Source of the DNA: Perlucidibaca wandonensis
GTDB taxonomy: Bacteria > Pseudomonadota > Gammaproteobacteria > Pseudomonadales > Moraxellaceae
DNA length: 64,000 bases
Assembly: GCF_042677145.1 (NCBI RefSeq)
Contig: NZ_JBHTIT010000001.1
Coordinates: 1,550,001-1,614,000, forward strand
Direction: 5' to 3'
Made by a program: the position numbers and the translations under genes
Notes under the pieces: generated by a model
Seen by the model: only the letters and a program-made list of their open reading frames with translations
The model's database searches: none
What the model was told of the DNA's origin: nothing
Shown here: positions 31,898 to 40,836 of the stretch, piece by piece
How the letters are laid out: every line of letters starts with the position of its first letter
How positions within the stretch are numbered: position 1 is the stretch's first letter

Positions 31898-32746
31898 TTA
31901 GAGCGCTCGAAATTGTGCGTGCCAAACCTTAAAGGTGAAGGGTATACCGGCTGGTTCAGCTGCTTGCTCAAGACGCTTGATTAAATATTGATAGCCCTGC
32001 TTTCCCGCCAGCCCCGATTGCGGACTTTGCGACTGCTGGCTTTTTGGCTTGGCGGTGACGCCCATGGCACGCAAATAGCTGAGCCATTTTGAGGCTGTAT
32101 GAAAGTGGCGTGTATAGGTTTTTACTGCGTCGTGCTCGCAGGCCCAAGCTGAGCTTGGTATAGGCGAGGCTGAATCTGCTCGAGAGGCAAAGGCCTGCTG
32201 CCATTCGTTCAGTGGTAGCAATAATGCACCATCGCCCTGCTCGCCATGCAACGGGGCAAGACTGCCCGCCAGCGGAATAGCTAATTGCACATGACCATCG
32301 CGACGAATGACACGATGCATCTCGGCAGCAACGGCAGCCGGCGCTAAACACCAATGCAGCGCAAAATGACTGACGATGGCGTCAACGCTGTGATCTATCA
32401 ACGGGATGGCTAATGCTGAAGCCACCACGCGCGATACCTTGGCTTGCGGCGGCGCAGTGCGCAGCATGGCCTCGCTGATGTCTAACGCTACTAATGATGA
32501 CACTTCTAGGCGAGCAGCAATGGCTGAGGCGAGATGGCACTGTCCAGCGCCTAGCTCCAAAACTAATCCTTGCGCGCGGCACTCAGCCAGCAGGTCGTTC
32601 ATGGATGCCTGCTGAAGCTCAGAGACATTGGCGTAGGTAGTCGCTGCGCGCTGAAAATGCCGAGTGACTGTGCTCTGCCAACTGCTCAATGGCTGGCCAC
32701 TTAAGGCTCGCTGAGTACTTCTAGGCTCCATGGTGAGGCAGCTCAC
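31898..32746 (-). CDS. bioC: malonyl-ACP O-methyltransferase BioC
   Basis: A 282-residue class I SAM methyltransferase with VTRHFQRAATTYANVSELQQASMNDLL, the SAM motif GLVLELGAGQCHLASAIAARL, and SHFALHWCLAPAAVAAEMHRVIRRDGHVQLAIPLAGSL. BioC methylates malonyl-ACP so that fatty acid synthesis can build the pimeloyl chain; BioH then removes the methyl. The start could be GTG at 32746, overlapping the bioH stop by one base, or ATG at 32731; neither has a good ribosome-binding site. Context (bioH upstream, bioD downstream) makes the assignment firm even though the sequence is divergent. Confidence 0.92.
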   Translation of the reverse strand: MSCLTMEPRSTQRALSGQPLSSWQSTVTRHFQRAATTYANVSELQQASMNDLLAECRAQGLVLELGAGQCHLASAIAARLEVSSLVALDISEAMLRTAPPQAKVSRVVASALAIPLIDHSVDAIVSHFALHWCLAPAAVAAEMHRVIRRDGHVQLAIPLAGSLAPLHGEQGDGALLLPLNEWQQAFASRADSASPIPSSAWACEHDAVKTYTRHFHTASKWLSYLRAMGVTAKPKSQQSQSPQSGLAGKQGYQYLIKRLEQAAEPAGIPFTFKVWHAQFRAL

Positions 32747-33555
32747 TAGGCAATACCCATCTCGGCCAATAGCTCGTTCACAGCTTGCTCAAACGCCTCG
32801 GGCTGGGCCAAAAATGGCACATGACCACTACCCTCCAGTATGCGTAAAGGCAGGCCAGGTCGTAGCGCGCTCAAGTCATCGGAGACTAATGCCGGCACCA
32901 GCTGATCATGACGACCAAGCAGCACCGACACCGGCATTTTTAACTGGCTAAATGCCTCGCGCAAATCCATGTCGTGCAATAACTGCAGGCCTTCGCGAAG
33001 CGCTCGTGGCGCTGGCAAGCCATGGAAATACATGATTTCTTGCAGGAAGCGGATGTCGTTTTTGGCACGCGCCGAACCCATACATTGCAGTGATAAAAAG
33101 CGAATCAGTGTGGCTTCGGGGTCTTCATCAAAAAAGTTAGCGAAGGCGGCAAAGGTTTCAGGCGGCATGGCATGTGGCCAGTCGTCAGCTTTCACAAAGC
33201 ATGGGTTACTGGCAATGAGCATCAGCCCTGTTACTCGCTCAGGATATTTGGCGGCAAATGCCAAGGCCAGCTCACCGCCCAGCGACCAGCCCAGCCACAG
33301 TGCTTTTTCTGGCGCGACCGCTGCCAGCTGAGCAAGCACTGAATCTTGCGTTAGCGTTGCATTGGGCAATGGGCTACGACCCATGCCGGGCAGATCAATC
33401 ACCGTGACACGAAAGCGCTCGAGCAAAAACGGCACCACCGGATCCCAGACTATCGTGTGTAGACCCCAGCCATGCAACAAGACCAAGTCTGGCGCGGCGC
33501 TGCCGAGTGGGCCGGTGCTGTCATAGCTGTCGTGGTAGAGCATTAACGCGGTCAT
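32746..33555 (-). CDS. bioH: pimeloyl-ACP methyl ester carboxylesterase BioH
   Basis: A 269-residue alpha/beta hydrolase with VLLHGWGLHTIVWDPVVPFLLERFRVTVIDLPGMGRS, nucleophile GWSLGG (Ser91), Asp217 in LLGRHDQLVP and His245 in EGSGHVPFLA. The GWSLGG elbow and the HGWGLHT N-terminus are typical of BioH. It hydrolyses the methyl ester of pimeloyl-ACP, ending chain growth. It lies between bioF (7 bases upstream) and bioC (1-base overlap), which supports the role over that of a general esterase. Confidence 0.95.
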   Translation of the reverse strand: MTALMLYHDSYDSTGPLGSAAPDLVLLHGWGLHTIVWDPVVPFLLERFRVTVIDLPGMGRSPLPNATLTQDSVLAQLAAVAPEKALWLGWSLGGELALAFAAKYPERVTGLMLIASNPCFVKADDWPHAMPPETFAAFANFFDEDPEATLIRFLSLQCMGSARAKNDIRFLQEIMYFHGLPAPRALREGLQLLHDMDLREAFSQLKMPVSVLLGRHDQLVPALVSDDLSALRPGLPLRILEGSGHVPFLAQPEAFEQAVNELLAEMGIA

Positions 33556-33562
33556 ATGAAAC

Positions 33563-34768
33563 TCAGTTTTGGTTTGAGAGAAAGCGTGGCGTCAACTCCG
33601 CCAGTGCATTAAGCAAGCCGGCGATGGCCTCGCTGCTGTGCGCACTACTCAGCGTCACGCGCAAACGCGCACTGCCCACCGGCACAGTCGGCGGCCGTAT
33701 ACTGCTGACCCAAAAGCCGCGGGCGAGCAACTCAGCACTGAGTGCGTTAGCACTGGCGGTGTCGCCAATTAGTATCGGCTGGATGGCCGTTTCGCTGGAC
33801 ATAAGCCGCCAACCTTGCGCCAATGCGCCGGTACGGAACTGCGCAATATTTGCCTGCAATTGGTCGCGTCGCCACTGATCATTGCGCACATGCTTTAACG
33901 CCACTCGAGTCACCGCAGCCAAAGCTGGCGGTAGCGCCGTAGTGTAAATCGCTGGCCTAGCCAACTGCTGTAGAGCATCGATTAATACGCGTGGACCGGC
34001 AGCGAAAGCACCATAGACACCAAAGGCTTTACCTAGCGTGCCAATGCGCAAAGGCACGGCGTCATTTGCTAGCGTGGCATGACTGACACTGCCGCGGCCC
34101 TCGCTGCCGATGACGCCAAAAGCATGGGCTTCATCAAGGATAAATAAGGCTTGTTGACGCTTAGCCACCACGACTAAATCGGCCACAGGTGCGATATCAC
34201 CATCCATGCTGAACACGCCGTCGCTGACTAATACCCGCTTGGAAATACTCTCGGGCAGGCTCGCAAAACGCTGCTCTGCTGCGCTGGCATCGGCGTGAGC
34301 GTAGCGCAAATGCTTAGCGCCTGATGCCATCGCGCCATCAATCAATGAGGCATGGTTTAGGCGATCTTGCACGATGGCATCGCCTCGACCCGCCAAGCCG
34401 GTGAGCACACCCAGATTGGCTAAATAGCCGTTGCCAAACAGCAGCACTGCTTCCACGCCGAGCCAATCCGCCAGCTCTTCGCTGAGCGCGGCGTGCTCGC
34501 GATGATGCCCACAGACTAGGCTGGCCGAACCGGCACCAACGCCAACGCGGCGCACGGCGTCGATCAAAGCATCTTGCAAGGCTGGTTCGGCGGCGAGACC
34601 TAAGTAGTCATTGCTACAGAAATTAGCGAGCCACTGGCCATCGCGCTGCACGCGTGTGGCTTGCATCGAATCGATGCTGGCCGGCGCTCTACGCAAGCCA
34701 TCACGATCGCGCGCTGCTAGCGTATTGACGAGCCAACTCTGCCAATTATCCGGCAGCGATGAGGTCAT
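33563..34768 (-). CDS. bioF: 8-amino-7-oxononanoate synthase
   Basis: A 401-residue PLP enzyme: FCSNDYLGLAAEPALQDAL, GAGSASLVCGHHREHAALSEELADWLG, LVSDGVFSMDGDIAPVADL, LFILDEAHAFGVIGSEGRGSV, and the PLP-Lys region RIGTLGKAFGVYGAF. It condenses pimeloyl-ACP with alanine to form KAPA. The ATG at 34768 lies five bases after the bioB stop; a TTG extension of 12 codons would overlap bioB and is less likely. Length matches the family. Confidence 0.96.
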   Translation of the reverse strand: MTSSLPDNWQSWLVNTLAARDRDGLRRAPASIDSMQATRVQRDGQWLANFCSNDYLGLAAEPALQDALIDAVRRVGVGAGSASLVCGHHREHAALSEELADWLGVEAVLLFGNGYLANLGVLTGLAGRGDAIVQDRLNHASLIDGAMASGAKHLRYAHADASAAEQRFASLPESISKRVLVSDGVFSMDGDIAPVADLVVVAKRQQALFILDEAHAFGVIGSEGRGSVSHATLANDAVPLRIGTLGKAFGVYGAFAAGPRVLIDALQQLARPAIYTTALPPALAAVTRVALKHVRNDQWRRDQLQANIAQFRTGALAQGWRLMSSETAIQPILIGDTASANALSAELLARGFWVSSIRPPTVPVGSARLRVTLSSAHSSEAIAGLLNALAELTPRFLSNQN

Positions 34769-34773
34769 TGCGC

Positions 34774-35901
34774 TTAGACGCTCACTGCCATTGCGTCGTG
34801 CCAAAGCGGTTTAGCAGCGGCGTGCTGTGCGGGCACACGGGCCAACTCAGTACTGGCCGTATCGCTAGCGCTTTTATCGAGTGCAATATCCGACTCCACC
34901 ATCGGCTTCAATCCCAGACGCTTAAACAGCATCAAGTCAGACTCAGCCTCAGGGTTGGCCGTAGTCAGCAATTTATCGCCGTAAAAAATCGAATTCGCGC
35001 CAGCCAAGAAGCATAGCGCCTGTTGCGACTCAGGCATTTCTTCACGACCAGCAGATAAACGCACCATGCTTTTCGGCATCAGAATGCGCGCAACTGCGAT
35101 GGTACGCACAAACTCAAACGGATCTAGATCTTCAACATTGCCCAAGGGCGTGCCCGGAATTTTCACCAGTTGGTTAATCGGCACTGACTCAGGATGCGCC
35201 GGCAGCGTGGCCAATTGCGTCAATAAACCAATGCGATCTTCGCGGCGCTCGCCAAGGCCAACAATACCGCCAGCGCAAACTTTCATGCCAGCATCACGCA
35301 CATGCGACAGCGTATCGAGACGATCTTGGTAGCTACGAGTAGTAATGATTTGCGCGTAATGCTCAGGGCTGGTGTCGAGGTTATGGTTGTAATAATCCAA
35401 GCCCGCCGTCGCCAACTCCGAGGCTTGATTTGAGTCGAGCATGCCCAGCGTCATGCAGGTTTCCAAACCTAGCGCCTTCACACGCTTCACCATTTCAATC
35501 ACATAAGGCATGTCTTTTTCACGTGGACTGCGCCATGCAGCACCCATGCAAAAACGCGAGGCACCTTTCTCCCTAGCATTTGTCGCTTCTTCGACTACCT
35601 TTTCTATAGCGAGCAGCTTTTCTTTATCGAGGCCGGTGTCGTAGTGACCGGACTGCGAGCAGTACTTGCAGTCTTCGGGGCAGGCGCCGGTTTTAATCGA
35701 CAGCAACGTGCTGACTTGCACGGCATTGGCGTCGAAGTTTTCACGGTGCACGGTCTGTGCACGAAACAGCAAATCATTAAATGGCAGGTCGAATAGCGCA
35801 GCAACTTCTGGCCGAGTCCAGTTATGACGAACGCTGTTTTGCACAGAGTCGCTAATAGCTTGCTGATGAGAAGTTGAATTATTGGCTGCGAAGGATTGCA
35901 T
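34774..35901 (-). CDS. bioB: biotin synthase
   Basis: A 375-residue radical SAM enzyme. The cluster motif is IKTGACPEDCKYCSQSGHY (CxxxCxxC), with the second-cluster ligand region and the family segments GAAWRSPREKDM, YYNHNLDTSPEHYAQIITTRSY, VCAGGIVGLGE and MVRLSAGREEM. It inserts sulfur into dethiobiotin. The ATG at 35901 has GAGG seven bases upstream; the frame is open 25 codons further, over the divergent promoter region. The C-terminus carries a divergent tail of about 40 residues after the family core. It leads the bio operon. Confidence 0.97.
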   Translation of the reverse strand: MQSFAANNSTSHQQAISDSVQNSVRHNWTRPEVAALFDLPFNDLLFRAQTVHRENFDANAVQVSTLLSIKTGACPEDCKYCSQSGHYDTGLDKEKLLAIEKVVEEATNAREKGASRFCMGAAWRSPREKDMPYVIEMVKRVKALGLETCMTLGMLDSNQASELATAGLDYYNHNLDTSPEHYAQIITTRSYQDRLDTLSHVRDAGMKVCAGGIVGLGERREDRIGLLTQLATLPAHPESVPINQLVKIPGTPLGNVEDLDPFEFVRTIAVARILMPKSMVRLSAGREEMPESQQALCFLAGANSIFYGDKLLTTANPEAESDLMLFKRLGLKPMVESDIALDKSASDTASTELARVPAQHAAAKPLWHDAMAVSV

Positions 35902-35937
35902 ATGAACCTCGGTGAGAATGTTGGCGCTAAAACGATA

Positions 35938-36666
35938 ATGGCCGCTATTGTGACTAGACTGAACAGTCATCGTCAACTTATCTCAAGCAAATTAGTTGAC
36001 GTACTGCGCGCCAATCGCTGCGCGCTCTGCCATGACCGTGGTATTCGCCACTGCATTTGTGCCGATTGCTCTGCCGACTTACCTTGGCTAATGAGTGCCT
36101 GCGCTCGCTGCGCCCGACCACTTAGCGTTGATGCCGAGCGCTGCCAAGACTGCCTTGATGAGCCGCCATCTTGGCAACGAGCTTATGCATTATTTAACTT
36201 TAGCTTTCCTATTGATCGACTAATCTCGGCACTGAAATATCATGGCCGCTTAGTACTTGCTGATTACTTTGGTCAGCGCTTAGCGGATCGTATCGATAGC
36301 GATGACCTGCCAGATCTCATCATCCCTGTGCCCATCCATGCCAAACGACTACAGCAGCGCGGCTATAACCAAACGCTGCTACTGGCACGAGTCATGGCCC
36401 AGCGCCTAAAGCGACCAGTCAGCGCACATCAGCTTTTACGCGTCCGCGACACTCGCATGCAAAAGACCCTGCACGCAGACGAGCGGCGCAGCAACCTGAC
36501 CGGAGCCTTTGTCTGGCACGGCCCAGCGCTTGAGCAACAGCACGTACTTCTAGTTGACGATGTCTTGACCACCGGCGCCACAGCCGAAGCCATCAGTCAG
36601 TGCCTACTTGCCGCTGGTGCGCGCCAAGTTGATATCTTAGTTATTGCCAGAACCTTGGCGCGATGA
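35938..36666 (+). CDS. ComF family phosphoribosyltransferase-like protein
   Basis: A 242-residue protein. The N-terminal zinc-finger-like part has CALCHDRGIRHCICADC and CARCARPLSVDAERCQDC (four Cys pairs). Residues 90-240 form a PRTase fold with DLIIPVPIHAKRLQQRGYNQTLLLARVMAQ, LLRVRDTRMQKTLHADERRSNLTGAF and the PRPP loop VLLVDDVLTTGATAEA. ComF proteins are needed for DNA uptake in competent bacteria, with exact enzymatic role unknown. The start is uncertain: ATG at 35938 is the last good choice before the first Cys cluster but has a weak site. It is divergent from bioB and 36 bases away. Confidence 0.9.
   Translation: MAAIVTRLNSHRQLISSKLVDVLRANRCALCHDRGIRHCICADCSADLPWLMSACARCARPLSVDAERCQDCLDEPPSWQRAYALFNFSFPIDRLISALKYHGRLVLADYFGQRLADRIDSDDLPDLIIPVPIHAKRLQQRGYNQTLLLARVMAQRLKRPVSAHQLLRVRDTRMQKTLHADERRSNLTGAFVWHGPALEQQHVLLVDDVLTTGATAEAISQCLLAAGARQVDILVIARTLAR
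35947..35976 (-). promoter_or_regulatory. candidate bioB promoter with operator-like dyad
   Basis: On the minus strand: -35 TTGACG (35971-35976), 18-base spacer, -10 CACAAT (35947-35952). Inside the spacer lies the dyad GACTG-AA-CAGTC (35957-35968). A repressor there would block RNA polymerase. It is not the usual BirA box (TTGTAAACC type), nor the BioR motif that I know. It overlaps the first codons of the divergent comF gene. Confidence 0.4.
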
Positions 36667-36731
36667 CGCTTAGTGCTAGCTGCCAAGCCGCATGCGTTGC
36701 TAGAATGCGGGAAACTTGGGAGATGCCACGC

Positions 36732-37682
36732 ATGCTGATGGCCTTTACCCTGAATAAGGGTTTGCTCGAACCAGTCGCCATTAATGCGGCAGAAGACCTC
36801 ATCTCAGATATTTTGTGGATTGACCTGATCAACCCCACCGAAGAAGAGCGCGAATGGGTACGCACCGCCTATCAGCAAGAGCTGCCAAGCATCGACGACC
36901 TATACGAAATTGAGGCGACTTCACGCTTCTATGAAAACGACGATGGCCTGCACATCAGCTCATACTTTCTGAACTATGCCGATCAGTCATCAACCAATAT
37001 TTCTGCTGCTTTCGTTTTCAATGGCGACCGATTATTTACGCTTCGCGAAGAGGAGCTTGCGGCATTTCGTCTGTTTCGCCTTCGTGCCCGCAAAGGCTTG
37101 GTTAACGTCAACAATCCAAAATCGATTTTAATTGGCCTATTTGAAACCAAGGTGGAAAACCTCGCCGACATGATCGAGCGCATTGCCGCCGATTTAGAAG
37201 TCACCAGCGCGCAAGTATTGGGTAATGCCGAAACCGATGACATGGAATCGCTATTGACCGAGATTGGTCAGCAGGAAGACATCATCGGTAAAGTGCGTAT
37301 TTCCATGGTCGATTTGCAGCGCATGCTCTATCTGCTATTGCGCTCAGGCATGCTCAACACTGAGCTCAGCGAGCGCCTTCGCGACATCATCCGTGACTCT
37401 GAGTCACTGATCGCGCACACCTCATTTTTGTTCGATAAGATTAAGTTCTTGCTCGACACCACCCTCGGCTTTATTAACGTTAATCAGAACAAAATCATCA
37501 AGATTTTCTCTGTGGCCTCGGTGGTATTTTTACCGCCAACCATGATCGCCAGCGTCTACGGCATGAACTTTCGCATCATGCCTGAGCTCGACTGGACTAT
37601 TGGCTACCCCTTCGCTATCGGCCTAATGGTGCTGTCAGCAGTAGCACCATTCCTCTATTTCAAACGTCGTAACTGGCTGTGA
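36732..37682 (+). CDS. corA: magnesium/cobalt transporter CorA
   Basis: A 316-residue protein, the same length as E. coli CorA, starting MLMAFTLNKG as that protein starts MLSAFQLENN. ATG at 36732 has GGGAG nine bases upstream, so the longer open frame from 36663 is rejected. The funnel domain is followed by the long stalk helix. Then come two membrane helices with the selectivity motif SVYGMNF (GMN) and the C-terminal YFKRRNWL. It is a Mg2+ channel of the inner membrane. Its stop overlaps the next gene's GTG (GTGA), so coupling is likely. Confidence 0.97.
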   Translation: MLMAFTLNKGLLEPVAINAAEDLISDILWIDLINPTEEEREWVRTAYQQELPSIDDLYEIEATSRFYENDDGLHISSYFLNYADQSSTNISAAFVFNGDRLFTLREEELAAFRLFRLRARKGLVNVNNPKSILIGLFETKVENLADMIERIAADLEVTSAQVLGNAETDDMESLLTEIGQQEDIIGKVRISMVDLQRMLYLLLRSGMLNTELSERLRDIIRDSESLIAHTSFLFDKIKFLLDTTLGFINVNQNKIIKIFSVASVVFLPPTMIASVYGMNFRIMPELDWTIGYPFAIGLMVLSAVAPFLYFKRRNWL

Positions 37683-38710
37683 AACATCTTGCCGGCAGCC
37701 CTGAGTTGTTGGCACTAGAGCGCTTAATTGAGCAAGCTGGCTCTAAACTTTGCCCTGAAATCGTCACCCACATTCAGTGTGATGGCCAAACCCTGCCACT
37801 GTGGTGCTTAAGCCTTGGTACACGCCGACTCGATGCGCCGGCGATTGGCTATTTCGGCGGAGTGCATGGCGTCGAGCGTATCGGCAGCCAAGTGTTGATT
37901 GCCTACCTCAATAACTTAGTTCAACGCCTCAGCTGGGATAGCAGCTTGCACAGCCTGCTGGAAAAGGTACGGCTAGTTTTTGTGCCCATCGTCAATCCCG
38001 GCGGATTCTTACGTGGCACACGAGCCAACCCCGATGGCATTGATCTGATGCGCCATGCGCCTATCGATGCTGAGCACCGCGTACCTTGGCCACTCGGCGG
38101 CCAACGCCTAAGCTCTCGCCTGCCCTGGTTTCGCGGTCATGCCAACGAGGCATTAGCGCCAGAGGCAGAGGCACTATTTCGTGTCGTTCGCGAGCGCTTG
38201 CACAGCCATCCGTTTTCCATGGCTGTCGACTGCCATTCCGGCTTTGGCTTTCAAGACAGACTCTGGTTTCCTTACGCACGCAGCCATCAACCCTTTCCTC
38301 AGCTTGCCGAGGCCTATGCGCTGAATGAGCTGTTTCAGCGAACTTATCCGCACCACGACTTTTATGCCATTGAACCGCAGTCGTTGAGCTACACCACGCA
38401 TGGGGATGTCTGGGACTACTTATATGATGAGCTGCGCGAATGCCAGCCCACACACACCTTCCTACCCTTTACGCTCGAAATGGGCTCATGGATGTGGATG
38501 AAGAAAAATCCAAGGCAATTATTCAATCCATTAGGGCTATTCAACCCACTGCTACCGCATCGACATACTCGCGTACTACGGCGCCATCTAACCTGGTTTG
38601 ACTTCATGCAGCAGGCCAGTTTGTCGCACCAAGCTTGGCTACCAAACAACGCTCAACGCGGCGCCCTACACGATGCCGCGCTTGACCTTTGGTATCGAAA
38701 GTCGACTTAA
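37679..38710 (+). CDS. M14-type zinc carboxypeptidase-like protein
   Basis: A 343-residue protein of the M14 metallopeptidase fold. Zinc ligands are visible: His63 and Glu66 in GGVHGVERIG, and His186 in DCHSGFGFQD; Glu267 in FTLEMGSWMW is a likely catalytic base. There is also the NPGGFLRGTRANPDGIDLMRH substrate region (the Asn-Arg pair of M14). No signal peptide is seen, so it is probably cytoplasmic. It resembles the DUF2817/succinylglutamate desuccinylase-like branch rather than classical carboxypeptidase A. The start is GTG overlapping the corA stop. The substrate is unknown. Its stop overlaps the stop of the convergent MBL gene. Confidence 0.85.
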   Translation: MKHLAGSPELLALERLIEQAGSKLCPEIVTHIQCDGQTLPLWCLSLGTRRLDAPAIGYFGGVHGVERIGSQVLIAYLNNLVQRLSWDSSLHSLLEKVRLVFVPIVNPGGFLRGTRANPDGIDLMRHAPIDAEHRVPWPLGGQRLSSRLPWFRGHANEALAPEAEALFRVVRERLHSHPFSMAVDCHSGFGFQDRLWFPYARSHQPFPQLAEAYALNELFQRTYPHHDFYAIEPQSLSYTTHGDVWDYLYDELRECQPTHTFLPFTLEMGSWMWMKKNPRQLFNPLGLFNPLLPHRHTRVLRRHLTWFDFMQQASLSHQAWLPNNAQRGALHDAALDLWYRKST

Positions 38711-39759
38711 GCCGACCGGCTTTCACCTTCACTCAGCACGCCAAAATAAGCAGTGTTAACGCCCTGCTTCGCTAGCTCAGTCTTTAGCGCAATGACAGGT
38801 GCATCAATCGCCTCATCGGTGAGCTGAAAGGTATTGAAATGAATACCCAGTGAATATATCGCCTGTAAATCTTGATGCGCGCGCACGGCATCGGCGGGGT
38901 CCATATGTACCGGCCCCATAAACCAACGAGGTTCATACGCGCCGATAGGCAATAGCGCCAATCTAGGTGCGCCAAAGTGCTCATAGATCGATTGAAAGTG
39001 CGGGCCATAGCCTGTGTCGCCGGCAAAATATAGCGAGCCCGCCGAGCTGCGCACCAGCAAGCTACCCCATAAAGTGCGATTACGATCACGCGCCCCACGG
39101 CCTGAGAAGTGCTGCGCAGGCAAGAAAAACAGCTCCAATGGCCCAAGCGTTACTGACTGCCACCAATCCAATGCCACCACGGTATCGATGCCATGCGCTT
39201 TAAGCACTGCATCAACGCCTAGGCCCGTGACGATCATCGGTTTATCGCGCTCATGCAGCCACATCAAGGTGCGAATATCGAGATGATCATAGTGGTCATG
39301 GCTTAGTAATACAGCGTGAATTGGCGGGAGGTCATCGAGTGCGATACCAACACTGCGCACGCGCTTGGGACCAGCAAAGGTGACAGGACTAACGCGGTCC
39401 GACCAAACAGGATCAGTAAGTAAGTTCCATGGCCCAATTTGCACCAGCACGGTGGCGTGATTGACGTAAGTCACGCGCCAATCGGCGATTTGCTCGCTAT
39501 GGCAAGTCGTCGGCTTTGCCGTTGGCTCGGAGTCTACCCATTGCGGCCATTGCTCAGGTTGGCGAGTTCGCAGCCAGCGTAAGGCCGCCCAAGCATCATG
39601 CTTGATGTACTTGCCATGGTTGCGAAAAGTCTCGCCATTCCAATGTGCATTTGGTGCCAGAGAAATTTTTGGCTTCGAGAGAAAGCCGAGTTTGGCCTTA
39701 AAGCGCGCCAACGTGGCTTCAGCAGAGTAGCGCAACGAATTTACGTCCTCAGTGCTCAT
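38707..39759 (-). CDS. metallo-beta-lactamase-fold hydrolase (NAPE-PLD/UlaG-like)
   Basis: A 350-residue protein with the MBL metal motif LLSHDHYDHLD (HxHxDH), ADWRVTYVNHATVLVQIGPWNLLTDPVWSDRVSPVTFAGPKRV upstream, FFLPAQHFSGRG for the third His, and SLYFAGDTGYGPHFQSI for the bridging Asp. The layout (N-terminal WNGETFRNHG, final IHFNTFQLTDEAIDAP) is that of the bacterial N-acyl-phosphatidylethanolamine phospholipase D-like family, whose bacterial substrate is unclear. ATG at 39759 overlaps the PCu(A)C stop by about 11 bases and has an AGG site. It is the last gene of a minus-strand unit running slt, SCO, PCu(A)C, MBL. Confidence 0.9.
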   Translation of the reverse strand: MSTEDVNSLRYSAEATLARFKAKLGFLSKPKISLAPNAHWNGETFRNHGKYIKHDAWAALRWLRTRQPEQWPQWVDSEPTAKPTTCHSEQIADWRVTYVNHATVLVQIGPWNLLTDPVWSDRVSPVTFAGPKRVRSVGIALDDLPPIHAVLLSHDHYDHLDIRTLMWLHERDKPMIVTGLGVDAVLKAHGIDTVVALDWWQSVTLGPLELFFLPAQHFSGRGARDRNRTLWGSLLVRSSAGSLYFAGDTGYGPHFQSIYEHFGAPRLALLPIGAYEPRWFMGPVHMDPADAVRAHQDLQAIYSLGIHFNTFQLTDEAIDAPVIALKTELAKQGVNTAYFGVLSEGESRSA

Positions 39760-40237
39760 GCGGAGCCTGCTTATTAGGCTGTGTCGCGCGCACCGTAGCA
39801 TTCAGTGCTAGCACCTCACCATTCGCTAAACTCAAACGCACAGGCACTGAGTCACCCACTCGCAATGGTTGGCGCAAGTTCAGCAGCATCAAATGGCTAG
39901 CACCGGGTGCAAGAGCCGTATCTCCCACTGGCAGCTCGATGACATGGCGCTGCGACATACGCATATGGCCATCCGCCATGATCATGTCGTGCCACTCCAC
40001 GCGCTCTGCCACAGGGCTGCTCATCTTTGTAATGGCTACTGCCTTAGCGCCTGCATTATGCAAAGTGACAAACAGCGCAGCGGCCGGCGATACCGGAGGC
40101 ACTTCACGCACCCAGGCATCACGCGCAATAATCTGCGGCTTAGCAGACGTAAGCGATTTGGCTGGCACTGCACTCGCCTCAGCCCATACCGCACCGCTCA
40201 TTAGTAGCAAAGCGCCCGCCAGCAAACAGCCTTTCAT
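39749..40237 (-). CDS. PCu(A)C-type periplasmic copper chaperone
   Basis: A 162-residue protein with signal peptide MKGCLLAGALLLMSGAVWA. The Cu(I) ligand pattern is present: His83 (EWHDMIM), Met94, and HLM (His115, Met117), close to the published H-Mx10-M-x21-HxM motif, here with spacings 10 and 20. PCu(A)C proteins deliver copper to the CuA site of cytochrome oxidase, working with SCO. Its ATG overlaps the SCO stop, so they are coupled. The C-terminal tail has additional His (APHEH). It is the natural partner of the oxidase encoded at 9641-13936. Confidence 0.93.
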   Translation of the reverse strand: MKGCLLAGALLLMSGAVWAEASAVPAKSLTSAKPQIIARDAWVREVPPVSPAAALFVTLHNAGAKAVAITKMSSPVAERVEWHDMIMADGHMRMSQRHVIELPVGDTALAPGASHLMLLNLRQPLRVGDSVPVRLSLANGEVLALNATVRATQPNKQAPHEH

Positions 40238-40833
40238 ACACCCTCCCGAGGTTCCTGCATCAAGACTTTCGCCTCTTTCACGATAGCGTCAACGCCAGCT
40301 TGTTGATCATACAAACGCCGCACCCGGCCATCACGATCGATCAAATATAAGTAATCTGAATGACTAACGTCATCGCCGTTGACCGAAACATATGCACCAT
40401 ACTGCTTCGCCACCACAGCAATGGCCTCAGGTGTGCCCGTTAAGCCAACAATCTGCGGGCTAAAATAGCTCACGTATTTGTGCAAAATTTCTGGCGTATC
40501 GCGTGCAGGGTCGATGCTAATCATAATCGTCTGCAGCTTAGCGCCATCATCGCCTAAAGCGTCTAGCACAGCTCGATAACGCGCCAATGTCATTGGACAA
40601 ATATCGGGGCAATGCGTGTAGCCAAAGCTCAGTAAGCGAACCTGGCCTGAGCTGTCTTGCAACGCAAAGGGCTGGCCATTGGCATTATCTAAACTAAATT
40701 CGCCACCCAGCTTTAATACTGGCAAACCCGAATACACGGGGCGTTGAAGCCAAGCCCACGCCGCTAAACCAACACTGATAACCAGTGCAGCAACAATGGC
40801 GATGCGGAGTTTTTTACGTGGCGATTTACTCAT
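40234..40833 (-). CDS. SCO family copper chaperone
   Basis: A 199-residue membrane-anchored thioredoxin-fold protein. The helix is AIVAALVISVGLAAWAWL (12-29). The copper site is Cys75 and Cys79 in GYTHCPDICP, with His158 in DVSHSDYLYLIDRDG. SCO proteins reduce and metallate the CuA site of subunit II, often with PCu(A)C, encoded immediately downstream. It lies 3 bases after slt. It is distinct from the SCO-like gene at 8030-8623, which lacks the conserved CPDICP. Confidence 0.95.
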   Translation of the reverse strand: MSKSPRKKLRIAIVAALVISVGLAAWAWLQRPVYSGLPVLKLGGEFSLDNANGQPFALQDSSGQVRLLSFGYTHCPDICPMTLARYRAVLDALGDDGAKLQTIMISIDPARDTPEILHKYVSYFSPQIVGLTGTPEAIAVVAKQYGAYVSVNGDDVSHSDYLYLIDRDGRVRRLYDQQAGVDAIVKEAKVLMQEPREGV

Positions 40834-40836
40834 CTT

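Noticed and set aside
35938..35980. BirA box upstream of bioB
   Set aside because: I looked for TTGTAAACC-type half-sites and found none in the divergent region; only the GACTG-AA-CAGTC dyad is present.
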